A stretch of 64,000 nucleotides of DNA. It comes from Pseudoalteromonas sp. H105. GTDB taxonomy: Bacteria > Pseudomonadota > Gammaproteobacteria > Enterobacterales > Alteromonadaceae. Location of the stretch: positions 727,456 to 791,455 of the forward strand of contig NZ_LOFH01000001.1 in the NCBI RefSeq assembly GCF_001469215.1. The letters run 5' to 3'. The notes beneath the pieces were generated by a model. That model ran no database searches. It was given only the letters and a program-made list of their open reading frames with translations, and was not told the DNA's origin. Shown one piece after another: positions 16,144 to 24,818 of the stretch (position 1 is the stretch's first letter; the number at the start of each line of letters is the position of its first letter). A program made the position numbers and the translations under genes.

Positions 16144-19143
16144 TTAAAATCTGTACTCAGCACCTAAGTAGTAGTAAGCACCATTAAAGCCAAATGGTGC
16201 AGAACGACGAGAGTATTCAAACACGCCTGTTGAACTGACAATTGTATTCCCTGATGCGTCTACAATTGTGCCAGAGCGTGAGTTACCAATGGTATTTTTA
16301 TCTGGGTAAACGTCAAACAAATTATTTGCACCAATATTTAACGATAGGTTATCGGTCACGTAATAGTTTATTTTTACATCTGTAAGCACTTCTGCCCCAT
16401 AGGTTTGCCGGCCACCATCTTCCACTGTGTATTCACCATAACGGTTAAGTGATAAATTCACAGTCAAATCTTCTAAACGATATAGCGCACTTAAATTGAC
16501 TCTGTCTTGCGGTTGCCACTCTTCGATAATGGACGTTTCTTGCGCTGAAAATACATCTTCTACAGGGATAGTTTCAAGACCACTACCAGCTGGCGTGAAT
16601 AAATCAACCACATCCGTTTCGGTAAAGTTAGCTGCTAAAGTAAAATCAAGAGCTCCGCCAAGGCCTTCTGTGTTCCACGTTGCAACAAAGTCTACACCCT
16701 GCGTTTCAGTATCTGCACCATTTAAGAAAAACTGCCCAGCTCCCGCTCCAGAGCTAACTAAAGCTGCATCAAGCGTTGATGACAGACCTTTGCCTAAGCG
16801 GTTGCTGATCACAATACGGTCATCGATATCAATTGAGTAGTAATCAATAGTGACATTAACATTATCTGTTACGTTATAAACAATACCAAGGCTGAGGTTT
16901 TCTGACTTTTCTTCTTTAAGCTTTGGAATACCAATGCTTTGTGCCAATGTACTGTCATTTCTAAAAGTACCCACTTCCTCTGCAACTAAATCACCATTTG
17001 GACCCACAACAAATTGTGTACTGATATTATTGAAGTACAACTGCTGCATAGAAGGTGCTCTAAAACCCGTGCTAACCGCACCACGAAGTGACACATCGTC
17101 CGTCACGGACCAATTACCGGCAAGTTTAAAGTTTACCGTGTCACCAAAACCTTTATAATTATCGTAACGCAGCGCACCGGAAATAATCACATCATCAATC
17201 ACGTAAGTTTCTGCATCTACATAAAACGAAATAACGTCGCGCGATTCATCCACTGACGAATCAGGCGAAGAGCCACCAAAGCCTTGCGTTCCACCCGATG
17301 CATTTTCGCTACCAACACCCGCGCTCATGCCATCGTAAATATTAACACCGTTATTAGTGTCATAATCTCGGTATGCGTATTCACTGCCTTCAAGTATGCG
17401 GTATTCGTCAGTACGAAGCTCTGCCCCCATAGCCAAAGAGTAATCATCATAATCTTTTGTATAGTCTAAATTGAGCGTTTGTAATGAAAGCTCCATGCCA
17501 TAAGCGTAAGCCTCGCGTGGGATAGTCGAGCGAATATCATCAGCGCTTAAACCTTGCTCATAACGAAGTAAATTAGCGTATGAGCCATTGATAGTGTCAC
17601 TGGTGGTGTAATCGATGCTATTTTCACCATACGTATATGAAAAGTCGAGACTTGAGTCATTATCAAATTCTTTCTTAAAACCAAAGTTATATGAAATGTC
17701 GTCAATCGTGGTGTTTATCTTCGGTAAAAACCCCATTGGAATTACCGCATCGCCATCTTGCAGGACTGGGTTACCACCTGCATTAGCATTGTGGCGGAAG
17801 AACGCAGCAGACTCATTATCACGTGTTGAATAAGTAACAAAGCCATACAGCTCGCCGCCCGCTAATTCATAACCTGTATTTACTGTCAACGCAAATTGCT
17901 GAGAGTCAGCATCGCCGATTCGAAAAGTATCACGTGGTGCCGTTAACTCTCTTGGATCACCGGCCAATAAAGTACCGTTATCAAGCTGTGTACATCCATA
18001 AAACTGACAAGAGCCATGTAAACCAGCGCGATTTGTTGGTGCACGATCACGGTAATTAATTGTTGTGTTTAAGTACCCTTCATCACCAAGAGCAAACCCT
18101 TTGTTAAAATCGATATTTATCGTTTCACCATCACCCTCTGAATATTGGCCATAATTAATCGCCGCTTTACCCCCTTCTTCAGCATCTTTTAAAACAATAT
18201 TAATTACACCCGCAATTGCATCTGAGCCATATTGTGCAGCGGCACCGTCGCGCAGTACTTCGATTCGCTTAATTGATGCTGCAGGAATAGCATTCATATC
18301 TGTACCTGCCGTACCACGTCCTACAGACGTGTTAATATGAATAATACTGGCTTGGTGACGACGTTTGCCATTGATCAGAACTAATGTTTGATCGGGCCCT
18401 AAGCCACGTAATGTTGCTGGACGAAGTGCATCTGTGCCATCACTGATTGATGAACTTGAAAAGTTAAAAGAAGGCGCAATGGCTTGAAGCATACGCCCTA
18501 CTTCTGTTTGTCCTGTATTCTCAAGCGCTTCTGCACTTAAAATATCAACAGGCACAGGTAAATCTTCTACTGAACGACCCGCTACACGACTACCCACGAT
18601 AGCAATTTTTTCAATGTTTATTTCAGCCGCTTGTTCTTGTGCATTAACGGCTTGGCTATTGGTTGCCATTAAAAGTGGTAAAACGGCGGCACTGACCCCT
18701 GAGAGCTTCATCATGTTGTTATCATTCCTATTGATTTGTTTGAGTTTTACGCTCAGTAAACCATTTTGATCGACAACTGCATCGAGTTCAGTATGTTGCA
18801 ACATTGTTTTAAGTGCATCTAACTGGGTGTAATAGCCAAACACTGATTGAGCTTGGTACTTTTTTGCTAATTCAAAAGAAAAAACAACCGTTTGTTCTGT
18901 TTGTTTGGCAAATTCTATCAGTGCTAAGTCTGCTCGCTGCGATTTAATATCAAATTGCACCATATGTGAATCGATTGCATTGGCTTGAACCGTTAGACTA
19001 CAAACTAAAGGTGCTAATGCAATTAACCCTGACATTGGGTGCTGATGGTTACCACGCAACTTATATAAACAGTTGAGGAAGAGGAATCCGCCATAGATGC
19101 GTCTATTTTTTGCCTTTATTTTTTTACTTTTTATTTTCAACAT
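16144..19143 (-). CDS. TonB-dependent receptor with N-terminal STN signalling domain
   Basis: This is a 999-residue outer-membrane receptor of FecA type. A first export signal (SGLIALAPLVCSLTVQANA) ends near residue 56. The STN domain at about 58-136 (VQFDIKSQRADLALIEFAKQ) is the part that contacts the FecR anti-sigma factor. A second signal-like segment starts MMKLSGVSAAVLPLLM at 144 and ends NSQAVNA near 168. A TonB-box-like EINIEKIAIVGSR, a plug domain to about 330 and a beta-barrel ending in YRF follow. It lies 40 nt downstream of fecR-like and fecI-like genes, so it is expected to respond to its own ligand. The ligand is unknown. The internal ATG pair at 18714/18711 has an AGGA upstream and could give a shorter form without STN. 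Confidence 0.9.
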   Translation of the reverse strand: MLKIKSKKIKAKNRRIYGGFLFLNCLYKLRGNHQHPMSGLIALAPLVCSLTVQANAIDSHMVQFDIKSQRADLALIEFAKQTEQTVVFSFELAKKYQAQSVFGYYTQLDALKTMLQHTELDAVVDQNGLLSVKLKQINRNDNNMMKLSGVSAAVLPLLMATNSQAVNAQEQAAEINIEKIAIVGSRVAGRSVEDLPVPVDILSAEALENTGQTEVGRMLQAIAPSFNFSSSSISDGTDALRPATLRGLGPDQTLVLINGKRRHQASIIHINTSVGRGTAGTDMNAIPAASIKRIEVLRDGAAAQYGSDAIAGVINIVLKDAEEGGKAAINYGQYSEGDGETINIDFNKGFALGDEGYLNTTINYRDRAPTNRAGLHGSCQFYGCTQLDNGTLLAGDPRELTAPRDTFRIGDADSQQFALTVNTGYELAGGELYGFVTYSTRDNESAAFFRHNANAGGNPVLQDGDAVIPMGFLPKINTTIDDISYNFGFKKEFDNDSSLDFSYTYGENSIDYTTSDTINGSYANLLRYEQGLSADDIRSTIPREAYAYGMELSLQTLNLDYTKDYDDYSLAMGAELRTDEYRILEGSEYAYRDYDTNNGVNIYDGMSAGVGSENASGGTQGFGGSSPDSSVDESRDVISFYVDAETYVIDDVIISGALRYDNYKGFGDTVNFKLAGNWSVTDDVSLRGAVSTGFRAPSMQQLYFNNISTQFVVGPNGDLVAEEVGTFRNDSTLAQSIGIPKLKEEKSENLSLGIVYNVTDNVNVTIDYYSIDIDDRIVISNRLGKGLSSTLDAALVSSGAGAGQFFLNGADTETQGVDFVATWNTEGLGGALDFTLAANFTETDVVDLFTPAGSGLETIPVEDVFSAQETSIIEEWQPQDRVNLSALYRLEDLTVNLSLNRYGEYTVEDGGRQTYGAEVLTDVKINYYVTDNLSLNIGANNLFDVYPDKNTIGNSRSGTIVDASGNTIVSSTGVFEYSRRSAPFGFNGAYYYLGAEYRF

Positions 19144-19183
19144 CGTTACTTCTAATGCTTTTTATTTAAAAAATATAAAAAGC

Positions 19184-20254
19184 TTAACTATTGTTGTCTT
19201 GGGTAAGCCTTACAATATGTTCGCCCAATCGCTGATGTTTAATCGCTAGGTTAACTTGTAAGCTGTCTAATAACCCGATGATATCACCTGCTTTAAAAAC
19301 CCCAGCCACTTTTAATGAAGCTAAAGCAGGATCGGTTAATTCAAATCGTGTTGCCGTGTATCGACTAACTTCTTGCAACGCTTCACTCAAGGGCTCACCA
19401 TTAAATATAAGCATACCTTGTTGCCATGCTAAATCTTGCTGTACATCATCCAGTGATAGTTGTTTTATGGGTTTAGTAATGCTTTCTTTAATAAGTGCTT
19501 TTTCGCCTGAAATAACAATATTTGCATTAAACTCTTTAACACGAGCTGTGTCATTACTTGCTGCTTGCAGTTTAATAAAATCTTCTGCGTTCACTTCAAC
19601 CGTAGGATCAGTGATCATCACTTTACCTTCGGTTACCACCAGCTCTAAATCTGATGCTGCATTACGCTGAACATTAAATATGGTGCCCAGTGCCGTAAAA
19701 GACTTATCCCCTGCCATCACAGAAAAAGGCCTGGAAGCGTCTTTTGCAACATTAAAACGCCCTTCACCTCGGCTTAAAATAAGTTGTCTGCGACCTTGAG
19801 TGTAAGCAACTTCGAGTAAACTGTTAGTATTGAGCTGAACTATGGTGCTATCAGGTAATACATACGTTGCTTGTTCGCCAACCTTTGTACGGTAAATTTT
19901 ACTGTACTTCGCTTGTTCTTCTACTGTATCTGGGTAAAAGTTAATACTGGCATACATAAAAGTAGCCATTAATACTACAGCAATAAAACTCGCTGCAACT
20001 GTATAAGGCATTACTGTGTTTTTAGCAGGTACTTGTTTATTAGGAAATAATGCACTTAGTTCATTTAGAACACTTAATTCATCCCATAACTTTGCTAAGT
20101 CGAAGACTGCATCTTGATGCGCTTTACTCTGTTTTACCCATTGGCTAAACTGTTCTTTTTCGTGGTCAGATAATCCCCGATCCATCGCGCTTATCCAACG
20201 ACTTGCTTGTGACTGAATCAATTCTTTAGATGAAAATTGATGAATGTTGCTCAT
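19184..20254 (-). CDS. FecR-type anti-sigma/transmembrane sensor
   Basis: FecR-like proteins hold the partner ECF sigma factor at the inner membrane and read the STN domain of the receptor in the periplasm. This 356-residue protein has an N-terminal DUF4880-like region (WISAMDRGLSDHEKEQFSQWVKQSKAHQ) and one membrane helix at about 85-106. The FecR domain follows at about 120-215 (TKVGEQATYVLPDSTIVQLN, RGEGRFNVAKDASRPF). The C-terminal STN-like DUF4974 portion has LIFNGEPLSEALQEVSRYT. It overlaps the sigma gene by ATGA, so the two are translated together. The order sigma-fecR-receptor is the standard cell-surface signalling cassette. Confidence 0.92.
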   Translation of the reverse strand: MSNIHQFSSKELIQSQASRWISAMDRGLSDHEKEQFSQWVKQSKAHQDAVFDLAKLWDELSVLNELSALFPNKQVPAKNTVMPYTVAASFIAVVLMATFMYASINFYPDTVEEQAKYSKIYRTKVGEQATYVLPDSTIVQLNTNSLLEVAYTQGRRQLILSRGEGRFNVAKDASRPFSVMAGDKSFTALGTIFNVQRNAASDLELVVTEGKVMITDPTVEVNAEDFIKLQAASNDTARVKEFNANIVISGEKALIKESITKPIKQLSLDDVQQDLAWQQGMLIFNGEPLSEALQEVSRYTATRFELTDPALASLKVAGVFKAGDIIGLLDSLQVNLAIKHQRLGEHIVRLTQDNNS

Positions 20255-20805
20255 TTCCCCACCCTCCTGGTAGCGGTCACTGTTTTCTCAATAGCATGGG
20301 TGTCTTGTTCTTGCTGTTGCATATATTGCATTGATTTTAATAAACCTTTCGCAATGTGTTTTTCAACTGTACTTTCACTTAGGCACATTTGTTCTGCAAT
20401 TTCTTTCTGACTCATGCCATACACTTTTTTCAGTATAAAACATTTTCTTACCGGTTGACTGAGTTGCTCTGTAGCACGGCAAAAAAGTAAAAAACGCTCT
20501 TTAGAAGTAACTTCATCTTCAAGCTGCATTGATTTTAAATTTTGATGATAATCATCTGAAGTATCGAGTGAGTCATTATGCTTATTATCCCACTTAGCAA
20601 CGTGATTAAGCGCTAGGTTTTTCGCTGTTTTTAACATGTAACTATGGGTATATTTAATATCTTGCTTTAAATCAGCCTCGTAACTTTTTACAAAGGTCTC
20701 TTGCACAATATCCTCGACATCATCGGGTAATACGATACGGGATACGAAACGCCTGATTTGTGCGGAAAGCTCAACAAACGTATTGGTTACTTTGCTCTGT
20801 GTCAT
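20251..20805 (-). CDS. ECF RNA polymerase sigma factor (FecI-like)
   Basis: This sigma-70 family extracytoplasmic-function factor of about 184 residues directs transcription of its receptor operon. Region 2 is VLPDDVEDIVQETFVKSYEA at about 25-45 and region 4 is MSQKEIAEQMCLSESTVEKHIAKGLL at about 130-155. The long linker typical of RpoD is absent. I place the start at 20805 because AAGGGG sits about 9 nt upstream; an ATG at 20823 is also in frame but lacks such a site. The C-terminus overlaps fecR by 4 bp. Confidence 0.92.
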   Translation of the reverse strand: MTQSKVTNTFVELSAQIRRFVSRIVLPDDVEDIVQETFVKSYEADLKQDIKYTHSYMLKTAKNLALNHVAKWDNKHNDSLDTSDDYHQNLKSMQLEDEVTSKERFLLFCRATEQLSQPVRKCFILKKVYGMSQKEIAEQMCLSESTVEKHIAKGLLKSMQYMQQQEQDTHAIEKTVTATRRVGK

Positions 20806-20922
20806 CCTTAACAGCCCCTTCATAGTTATTGTTACGCTAAGACTACGAGTTTTGGCGCTAATTACAAGGTAAAATGTTAAATTGTCGTTATTTTAGGTTT
20901 ACATTTTATTCATCAGGTCTGT

Positions 20923-21813
20923 TTAGGTCTCTGGGGAATCAAATAATGATCTCATAAAGTCATAAAAAACCTCTGTTTTACGAGTGGTCAAACTATTTTG
21001 TGGCCTTAAAAACCAAACGGGTGAGTCATCATCCGCTAAAATACCTGGTAATACCTCAAGTAGTGAACCCCTTTGCAATTCATCTTTAATAGCAAGATTA
21101 GATTTAATCGCAATGCCGTGCCCCGCAATAGCTGCTTGAGTCATATTATCGGAGTTAGATATCGTAAAACGCGTTTTCGCATTAAAATTAACAGGTTTTC
21201 CATTTTCGTCTATTAATTTAAGTTGTCTTTGCCAAGGCAAACATACCCAAAAATGTGTTTGTAGTTGTTCAAAAGAAGTTGGCATCCCGTATTTCTCAAT
21301 ATAGCTAGGAGCGACACATAATATCCGTTGGTTATTCACTATTTTACGCGACAGTAGAGCTGAGTCTGTTAACTTACCGACTCTAATTGCAATATCCTGT
21401 GCATCATTTACCACATTGACAAAGTTATCAGAAATGGAAAAGTCCAACTGCAATTCTGGGTATTGCTGCTCAAACGCAATCAACTTAGGCATAACAAATT
21501 TTGAGAAGATCCAAGGCGGCATCGTTACTCTTAATAAACCACTTACCGATGAACCTCGTGCGCCAATGCTGAATTCAGCATCATGCAAAGCCTCAAGTAT
21601 ACTACCTACTTTACGATAAAATACTTCACCTGCTGGCGATAATCTAATACGCCGGCTATCTCTAAAAACTAATACGGTTGCTAGTTCACGTTCAAGCTTT
21701 GCCAGCCTATGACTAACAGTGGCAGCTGAGAGTCCTTGCGAACTGGCAGCTGCCAATACCCCCTTATTTTCAACGATCGCTATAAACGTTTCGAGATCAC
21801 TTACACTGTACAT
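20923..21813 (-). CDS. LysR-family transcriptional regulator
   Basis: This regulator of about 296 residues belongs to the CrgA/DmlR-like branch. The winged helix reads LETFIAIVENKGVLAAASSQGLSAATVSHRLAKLE, followed by the effector domain. The start at 21813 (MYSVSDLETF) fits the family better than the in-frame ATG at 21858, which would add 15 unmatched residues. It is divergent from an exported haloacid dehalogenase with about 170 bp between starts, so it probably controls that gene. No clear T-N11-A operator was picked out. Confidence 0.87.
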   Translation of the reverse strand: MYSVSDLETFIAIVENKGVLAAASSQGLSAATVSHRLAKLERELATVLVFRDSRRIRLSPAGEVFYRKVGSILEALHDAEFSIGARGSSVSGLLRVTMPPWIFSKFVMPKLIAFEQQYPELQLDFSISDNFVNVVNDAQDIAIRVGKLTDSALLSRKIVNNQRILCVAPSYIEKYGMPTSFEQLQTHFWVCLPWQRQLKLIDENGKPVNFNAKTRFTISNSDNMTQAAIAGHGIAIKSNLAIKDELQRGSLLEVLPGILADDDSPVWFLRPQNSLTTRKTEVFYDFMRSLFDSPET

Positions 21814-21982
21814 AAACACCCACCAATTATATTTAATATTTTCGAACTTAGCTTTCACTAATGCAGTCTTTATTTAACTAATTCAAACACTATACTGGCC
21901 CACACGTACTTTAATAGAGAATTAAATCGATTTGTTACTTTCTCTAGCTAATCATTTACATTAACAAAGGATATTAAACTTT

Positions 21983-22747
21983 ATGGCTATCTTTAAAACG
22001 CTTACAAAACTAAGCTTATTTGTAGTGCTGTTTAACCAATTATGTGTAGGGAGTGTTATGGCAACTGAATCACAAAAGAATAAACCAAAGGTCATCATTT
22101 TTGATGTAAATGAAACATTACTCGACTTAGACTCCATGCGCGACTCAATTGGTAAAGCTCTTGGCGGACGAGATGATTTACTGCCACTTTGGTTTTCTAC
22201 GATGTTACATCACTCATTAGTCAGTACGGCGATTGGTGATTACCAAGACTTCGGTAAAATTGGTGTTGCATCATTACTCATGGTTGCTCAAAACAATGAT
22301 ATTAAAATTAATGCTGAACAAGCCAAAACCGCTATTGTTACGCCACTATTAAGTTTACCTACTCATGCAGACGTTAAAGCAGGTTTACAAGCTCTAAAAG
22401 ATCAAGGCTATAGATTGGTCAGCCTTACTAACTCATCGAATAACGGCGTAAAAGCCCAATTCGAAAGTGCTGGGCTCACTGATTACTTTGAAGCCAGGTA
22501 CAGTATTGAAGATATCAAAATATATAAACCAGACCTACGCGCCTATGAATGGGCACTTAAGCAACTTAATATAAAAGCGGAAGATGCTTTAATGGTTGCA
22601 GCGCATGGGTGGGATGTTGCCGGTGCAAAAGCAGCTGGGTTACAAACAGCATTTATAGCGAGACCTGGTAAGGCACTTTACCCGCTTGTACAAGAACCCG
22701 ATTATAACGTGAAAAATTTAACGCAGTTAGTAAGCCAACTCAAATAA
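21983..22747 (+). CDS. exported haloacid dehalogenase, type II (HAD)
   Basis: This 254-residue HAD protein is close to L-2-haloacid dehalogenases, which replace the halogen of 2-haloacids by hydroxyl. Motif I is FDVNETLLDLDS, with the nucleophilic Asp and the NET variant typical of the dehalogenase branch. It is followed by LTNSSNNG (motif II), KIYKPDLRAYEWAL (motif III Lys) and MVAAHGWDVAGAKAAGLQTAF (motif IV). Unlike the usual cytoplasmic enzymes it begins with a probable signal peptide (LSLFVVLFNQLCVGSVMA, cleavage near residue 29), which points to the periplasm. Substrate is not proven. It is divergent from a LysR gene. Confidence 0.83.
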   Translation: MAIFKTLTKLSLFVVLFNQLCVGSVMATESQKNKPKVIIFDVNETLLDLDSMRDSIGKALGGRDDLLPLWFSTMLHHSLVSTAIGDYQDFGKIGVASLLMVAQNNDIKINAEQAKTAIVTPLLSLPTHADVKAGLQALKDQGYRLVSLTNSSNNGVKAQFESAGLTDYFEARYSIEDIKIYKPDLRAYEWALKQLNIKAEDALMVAAHGWDVAGAKAAGLQTAFIARPGKALYPLVQEPDYNVKNLTQLVSQLK

Positions 22748-22763
22748 CACGAGATGCCGTATC

Positions 22764-22794
22764 AAGGGTTGAACTTTTCAACTGGTTCACCCTT
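22764..22794. terminator. terminator between the dehalogenase and tetR
   Basis: An imperfect stem AAGGG-(T)-TGAAC / GTTCA-CCCTT with a 10-nt loop is followed by a T-rich stretch, between two converging genes. Confidence 0.55.
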
Positions 22795-22796
22795 TA

Positions 22797-23390
22797 TTAT
22801 TTAATACCTCTAATAAAAAACCGCGACATAACATCAATTAATTGTTCTAACCGAGTTTCATCTAATACTGGACGCCACATAATTACCTGCTCCCAATAGC
22901 CTAAATCCTTTAAACCGCCATAGAAGATTGAAGCCGCAATATCTGCTGGTATATCATTTAATATTCCCGCTTGATGTGCTTGCTCAAACCAAGTCAGCAA
23001 GCCTTTCTCACAGTCTAAAAATTGCTCTTCTAAACGCGCTGCTTGTTCTTTATCACGCATAGATTCGATAATAACAATGCGCGATAGTGTTAAATAATTC
23101 TCGTCACTGCCGAGCGACAAGCAAACACGCGCTAGCTCTTTTAATTGCTTATCAATACTTACATTTGGTTGATAGGGATATTTATGTAATTGCGAAAATC
23201 GCTCCAGTAGCAGTGCAACAACATCATCGAACAATGCATTTTTATTAGAGTAATGTTTATACAAGGTACGTTTAGAAACATTGGCACGCTTTGCGATTGC
23301 TTCCATTGTTGTGCCTAACAAACCATATTGCGCAAATTCTTGTATTGCTGCACAAAGCACATCATTTTGTTTTCTATTACTTGATTCCAT
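22797..23390 (-). CDS. TetR/AcrR-family repressor
   Basis: This is a 197-residue regulator. The TetR helix-turn-helix covers about 10-55 (AAIQEFAQYGLLGTTMEAIAKRANVSKRTLYKHYSNKNALF), and an AcrR-type C-terminal ligand domain follows. I chose the ATG at 23390 because GGGGG lies 5 nt upstream; the in-frame alternative at 23411 has no such site. It is divergent from an RND adaptor-transporter pair, the classical acrR-acrAB layout. A 55-bp inverted repeat lies between them and is the likely operator. It probably represses both itself and the pump. Confidence 0.9.
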   Translation of the reverse strand: MESSNRKQNDVLCAAIQEFAQYGLLGTTMEAIAKRANVSKRTLYKHYSNKNALFDDVVALLLERFSQLHKYPYQPNVSIDKQLKELARVCLSLGSDENYLTLSRIVIIESMRDKEQAARLEEQFLDCEKGLLTWFEQAHQAGILNDIPADIAASIFYGGLKDLGYWEQVIMWRPVLDETRLEQLIDVMSRFFIRGIK

Positions 23391-23440
23391 ATCGCCCCCA
23401 ATATTAATCAACCTGTTTTATTTTAGGCAGAATCGTAAAA

Positions 23441-23495
23441 AAGTAAACGCAAGTGTATACCTATTTTGAAATTAGGTATACACTTGCGTTTACTT
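23441..23495. promoter_or_regulatory. TetR operator candidate: 23-bp perfect inverted repeat
   Basis: The left arm 23441-23463 and right arm 23473-23495 are exact inverse complements of 23 bp around a 9-nt spacer. Each arm holds CAAGTGTATACCTA or its mirror. On the tetR side the arm runs into a -35-like TTTACT with a 16-nt spacer to TAAAAT, so bound repressor would block transcription. Confidence 0.8.
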
Positions 23496-23604
23496 AGTTT
23501 AAATATCAATCATTACTATTGGGTAAAATCTCACTATCAGCCATACTCAATCTGCTCAGTATTGCTTAACTTTATACTTATACAACTGGAACTGTGGAGT
23601 AACC

Positions 23605-24804
23605 ATGCGTCAGTCTTTCATACCATCGACATTGTCACTATTATTTATCACTACCGCGTCACTCTTTATACAAGGGTGCAGTGAAGCTCCTGAATCACAA
23701 CAACAAGGCGCAATGCCGCCAGCGACGGTGTCGACTATTAAGGCCGTAACAGAAGATGCGCCATTTACAATAGAATTACCTGCGACACTTTCTGGATCGA
23801 AAGAAGTTGAAGTGAGGGCACGTGTAACCGGCATTCTGGAATCACGTAATTTTGATGAAGGACAAACCGTAAATAAAGACCAATCTCTGTTTACTATAAA
23901 CTTAGAACCATACCAATTAGCTGTTGAACGCGCACAAGCTGCGCTTGATGGTGCGAATGCGTCATTAATTCAAGCACAGCGTGATGTCAAACGCTTAGCG
24001 AAGCTGCGAGCTGATAAATCAGTTTCACAGCGCGATTATGATAATGCAAGCTCCACTGAGGATATTGCTAAAACCAGTTTATCTGCAGCAAAGGTCGCAT
24101 TAAAAGAAGCGAAGTTAAATCTTGAATACGCACAAGTCAAAGCGCCTGTTGCCGGTGTTATGGGCCGAGAGTTTGTTTCAGAAGGCACTTATGTTGCTGG
24201 TCCTGAATTACTGTTAACACAAATAACTCAACTTGACCCCATTCGATTACGTTTTGGTATTTCGGAACGTGAACAACTCGCTATGCGTCAAGATGTAGAC
24301 AAAGGTACCCTTACATTGCCTAATGATGGCCACTGGCAAACCAGTATTACATTACAAGATGGTTCAATTTACGAGCAAACTGGGGAGGTTAACTTCTCAG
24401 ATGTGAGAATAAACCCAAACACGGGTACCAGCGAATTACAAGCCATCATGCCTAATCCTGATTTTAAATTACGTCCAGGTCAATTTGTTCGCGTGAGTTT
24501 AAAAGGCGCGGTACGTAAAAATGCCTTTGTGATTCCACAACGCGCTGTACTTGATAATGGCATGGGAAAATTTGTCTACATTGCGACACATAACGAGCAA
24601 GGTGGCACCATTGCTCGCCCAGCGCCTATTGAAGTTGGTGAATGGATTCAAAAGCCCAATAATCAAGGTGATAAAAACTTTTGGTTAATAAAATCAGGGC
24701 TAAACGAAGGTGATGAGGTAATCATTGACGGCATGGCTAAAATTTTCTTCCCTGGTATGCCTGTCACAATTAACAATGCAAATCACAGCAATAACGCTGA
24801 ATAA
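23605..24804 (+). CDS. RND efflux periplasmic adaptor (AcrA/MexA family lipoprotein)
   Basis: This membrane-fusion protein links the inner-membrane RND pump to an outer-membrane channel. The 399-residue protein begins with a lipoprotein signal (SLFIQGC, lipidated Cys near residue 25). The lipoyl/biotinyl halves are at about 60-85 (VEVRARVTGILESRNFDEGQTVNKDQ) and about 165-195 (LNLEYAQVKAPVAGVMGREFV), around an alpha hairpin at about 95-160. The beta-barrel and membrane-proximal domains follow. It sits 14 nt upstream of the RND gene. No tolC-like gene is adjacent, so the channel must come from elsewhere. Confidence 0.93.
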   Translation: MRQSFIPSTLSLLFITTASLFIQGCSEAPESQQQGAMPPATVSTIKAVTEDAPFTIELPATLSGSKEVEVRARVTGILESRNFDEGQTVNKDQSLFTINLEPYQLAVERAQAALDGANASLIQAQRDVKRLAKLRADKSVSQRDYDNASSTEDIAKTSLSAAKVALKEAKLNLEYAQVKAPVAGVMGREFVSEGTYVAGPELLLTQITQLDPIRLRFGISEREQLAMRQDVDKGTLTLPNDGHWQTSITLQDGSIYEQTGEVNFSDVRINPNTGTSELQAIMPNPDFKLRPGQFVRVSLKGAVRKNAFVIPQRAVLDNGMGKFVYIATHNEQGGTIARPAPIEVGEWIQKPNNQGDKNFWLIKSGLNEGDEVIIDGMAKIFFPGMPVTINNANHSNNAE

Positions 24805-24818
24805 GCGAAGGGAGTCTT

